Shown: positions 6,190-7,980 of the stretch, in pieces
Numbering within the stretch: the stretch's first letter is position 1
How the letters are laid out: the number at the start of each line of letters is the position of its first letter
Notes under the pieces: model-generated
What the model was told of the DNA's origin: nothing
Database searches by the model: none
The model's input: only the letters and a program-made list of their open reading frames with translations
From: Chlorobiota bacterium
GTDB taxonomy: Bacteria > Bacteroidota > Ignavibacteria > Ignavibacteriales > Ignavibacteriaceae
Reading direction: 5' to 3'
DNA length: 7,980 nucleotides
NCBI GenBank assembly: GCA_008363265.1
Contig: RHKR01000087.1
Location: 1 to 7,980 of the forward strand
Made by a program: the position numbers and the translations under genes

Positions 6190-7453
6190 TCACTTCCCGT
6201 AGCTTTTCCATTATTATTGATGTAGCCCCCGTGTTCTTCATTACGAAATCACGGCTTTTTTCTCCGGCTTCCTTTCTTGCCTGATCGTCGGTCAGGAGGG
6301 TGCGAAGCACGCGGTACATCTCTTTTTTTGTCTTCACGATGTATCCGCCTCCGGATTCTGCGAGTTGTCCCGCCTCCTGTGAGTTTCCGATCTTTGGACC
6401 GAACACAACGGGTATCCCGTAAACAGCCGCCTCAAGAGTATTGTGTACATTCGACTTGAAACTTCCCCCCACAAAAGCGATATCGGCATAGAAGTAAAGA
6501 GTCATAAGGATGCCGATCGAATCGACAAGTATCACCCGCTCACCGTTGTAGCTGTTCAGGAATGAGAACCGTATCGTGGGTTCAACGCCTGCGAACTCGT
6601 TCTCGAGTTTTTCGAGGTGCAGAAGTGTCGGCTCGTGCGGCACCAGGATCACAACCACATCCTTGTTGTAACCGAGCAGTTTCCTCACGGAAGGGAGCAG
6701 CACTTCTTCATCCTCCTCCCAGATGCTTCCCGCGACGATCACTTTCTTCCCTTCGAGCAAGCCCTCTCTTATCAGCTTTCTCTCTTTCGCTATCTCGGCC
6801 CGTGCGTGAACACGGTCGAAACGTGTATCACCGCTCTTCAGCACCCTGGCGGGATCGAGGCGGAACCGGAGGAAATTATTCAGGTCACCATCAGATATCG
6901 TAAGGATGTAGCGGAACGCTGAATAAAGTCCGTGATGGAAGCCGCGAAGCAGCGGGTTCAGACGTGATGAATTGTCGCGCATGGTGGCGTCAACCAGAAA
7001 AGCCGGGACGTTCGCATGCTTCAGTGCGACGATGAAGTTTGGCCAGATATCGTACCGCATGAAGATCGCGATCGAAGGTTTCAGGATTTCAATGAATTTT
7101 CTCGCTGAGGCGGGAGTATCCACCGGAAGATACGAGACGGCATCGGCGTGGGGGTATTTCACCGAGTTTTCATATCCTGAAGGGGAAAAGAAAGTAACAA
7201 AGATGTTCACCCCGCCCTGCTTTTTCAGATGCTCGATTATCGGTTTTGCCTGCTCGAACTCTCCGAGAGATGATGAGTGGAACCAGACGGTTACCCTGCT
7301 CCGGTCGAATTTCGCGATTTTTTCTTTCGTCTTCGCCAGAATTTCCCTGCGTCCCTCAATTCCCTTTTTGATCTTGGGATTAAAAATTGCCGCGATCCTC
7401 ATGAGGATTGAAAAAGCGGGAATAAAAATAAGGTTGTAGAGAAAAAGGAGCAA
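6176..7453 (-). CDS. waaA: 3-deoxy-D-manno-octulosonic acid (Kdo) transferase
   Basis: WaaA/KdtA is the inner-membrane-associated enzyme that adds Kdo from CMP-Kdo to the lipid A precursor, the first step of LPS core assembly. The 425-residue length is usual. Residues 1-23 form the expected N-terminal hydrophobic anchor (LLFLYNLIFIPAFSIL). The N-terminal domain has WFHSSSLGEFEQAKP (57-71) with the catalytic Glu in GEFEQ (E65), TFFSPSGYE (87-95) and RYDIWPNFI (133-141). The C-terminal GT-B domain has VAGSIWEEDEE (240-250), PHEPT (272-276) and FVGGSFKSNVHNTLEAA (327-343), followed by GIPVVFGPKIGNSQEA. The last block has the compact KSNVHNTLE form in place of the proteobacterial GGHNxLEP form. 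No ATG opens this frame near the anchor. The start is TTG at 7453, two bases after the upstream stop, with GGGGAA five bases before it. Starting at the first internal ATG (residue 18) would remove most of the anchor. Confidence 0.94.
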   Translation of the reverse strand: MLLFLYNLIFIPAFSILMRIAAIFNPKIKKGIEGRREILAKTKEKIAKFDRSRVTVWFHSSSLGEFEQAKPIIEHLKKQGGVNIFVTFFSPSGYENSVKYPHADAVSYLPVDTPASARKFIEILKPSIAIFMRYDIWPNFIVALKHANVPAFLVDATMRDNSSRLNPLLRGFHHGLYSAFRYILTISDGDLNNFLRFRLDPARVLKSGDTRFDRVHARAEIAKERKLIREGLLEGKKVIVAGSIWEEDEEVLLPSVRKLLGYNKDVVVILVPHEPTLLHLEKLENEFAGVEPTIRFSFLNSYNGERVILVDSIGILMTLYFYADIAFVGGSFKSNVHNTLEAAVYGIPVVFGPKIGNSQEAGQLAESGGGYIVKTKKEMYRVLRTLLTDDQARKEAGEKSRDFVMKNTGATSIIMEKLREVIKLP

Positions 7454-7455
7454 TC

Positions 7456-7980
7456 TTATTCCCCGGATACGAGCCTTGAGAGGGATTCAAAAACATCAGC
7501 CGGCTGAATATCCGCGAGGCATCTGAAGTGCTTCTGAGGGCAGTGGTTCTTCCCGATATGTGAGCAGGGGCGACATGAAAGATTGTCGTTCTCTATCACG
7601 ATGCTCTTGTTTTTGTATGGTGTGAAGCCGAACTCCTGCACAGTTGAGCCGAAGATCGCCAGAACGGGGGTTTTCATCGCGCAGGCGACGTGCATCAGTC
7701 CTGAGTCGCAGGTAACGGCAGCCTTGCAGTCGGCAAACACAGAGGCGGCAGCGTATAGATCGTTCCCGCTGCATTTGTTTATCACCCGGGGTTCAGCCTC
7801 CTGAATGGCCGAACATATCTTCATATCATCCTTGCCGCCAACAAGCACAGGAGTAAATCCCGCGTCGAAGATCATCTTACAAAGTTTAGTGAAGTGGTAT
7901 TCGGGCCACCTTTTGCTGAAGTGTTTCGAGCCGGGGGCTATCGCGATGTGATCTTTTCTGGGATCAAGACCGGTCTCATG
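7456..7980 (-). CDS. Glycosyltransferase family 9 (LPS heptosyltransferase-like), C-terminal part
   Basis: These 174 residues are the C-terminal half of a family 9 glycosyltransferase of the ADP-heptose:LPS heptosyltransferase type; the start is beyond the right edge of the window. The open frame fills the window from its last base. Signatures, numbered from the edge, are IAIAPGSKHFSKRWP (12-26), the nucleotide-sugar site CDSGLMHVACAMKTPVLAIF (91-110) followed by GST, and a cysteine block with C136, C139, C147 and C154 (LSCRPCSHIGKNHCPQKHFR), which is characteristic of RfaF-like members. The stop TAA is followed after two bases by waaA, so the two probably share a transcript for LPS core synthesis. 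Whether the donor sugar is heptose cannot be settled from this half; many FCB lineages use this family for other core sugars. An ATG at 7873-7875 is internal, because the conserved APGS motif lies upstream of it. Confidence 0.92.
   Translation of the reverse strand, partial: HETGLDPRKDHIAIAPGSKHFSKRWPEYHFTKLCKMIFDAGFTPVLVGGKDDMKICSAIQEAEPRVINKCSGNDLYAAASVFADCKAAVTCDSGLMHVACAMKTPVLAIFGSTVQEFGFTPYKNKSIVIENDNLSCRPCSHIGKNHCPQKHFRCLADIQPADVFESLSRLVSGE
7459..7464 (-). promoter_or_regulatory. Possible ribosome binding site GGGGAA for waaA
   Basis: Read on the - strand, GGGGAA lies five bases upstream of the TTG proposed as the waaA start. It overlaps the last codons of the glycosyltransferase gene. 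The match to the Shine-Dalgarno core is partial, but its placement supports the TTG start and translational coupling between the two genes. Confidence 0.4.

Noticed and set aside
6972..7439. 155-codon open frame on the + strand
   Set aside because: It is antisense to the N-terminal half of waaA, with no recognisable domain.

Overview
The window looks like chromosomal housekeeping and cell-envelope DNA from a Gram-negative member of the Bacteroidota/Chlorobi (FCB) group, most likely an Ignavibacteria-like lineage. Three observations support this: a secreted protein ends in a type IX secretion (Por) sorting domain with the NQNYPNPFNPST motif; lipid A/LPS core genes (waaA and a family 9 glycosyltransferase) are present; and most starts lack a strong Shine-Dalgarno, with a possible TAnnTTTG promoter element. 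This placement is an inference; there is no rRNA or marker tree here.

Layout. Positions 2-820 (+) hold the 3' part of a nucleotide pyrophosphatase/phosphodiesterase-type alkaline phosphatase superfamily enzyme. Positions 821-1020 are non-coding: a triple GGCTGAA tandem repeat and a long imperfect inverted repeat built from CACAGAG units, lying between convergent genes. Positions 1021-2682 (-) encode an exported phosphodiester glycosidase (NAGPA domain) with a golvesin-like domain and a T9SS C-terminal sorting domain. Positions 2683-2787 are an AT-rich divergent promoter region.

Positions 2788-6189 (+) form a tight five-gene run, probably one operon: DUF971 protein, SpoU/TrmH-family RNA 2'-O-methyltransferase, nitrilase-superfamily (omega-amidase-like) amidohydrolase, isoaspartyl peptidase/asparaginase with an N-terminal hydrophobic export or anchor segment, and a DinB/YfiT-like metal-binding protein. 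The last four are linked by overlaps of 4, 8 and 16 nt. The genes share no single classical pathway. The amidohydrolase and isoaspartyl peptidase both act on amide or isopeptide bonds, and a damage/repair theme is possible but speculative.

Positions 6176-7980 (-) hold a two-gene LPS-core run read right to left: a family 9 (heptosyltransferase-like) glycosyltransferase, cut by the window edge, followed after 2 nt by waaA (Kdo transferase), which appears to start with TTG. The 3' end of waaA overlaps the 3' end of the DinB gene by 14 nt.

I see no CRISPR array, tRNA, rRNA, insertion sequence or phage gene, and no convincing undescribed multi-gene system. The most noteworthy items are the architecture of the T9SS-targeted glycosidase, the intergenic CACAGAG inverted repeat, and the composition of the five-gene operon.
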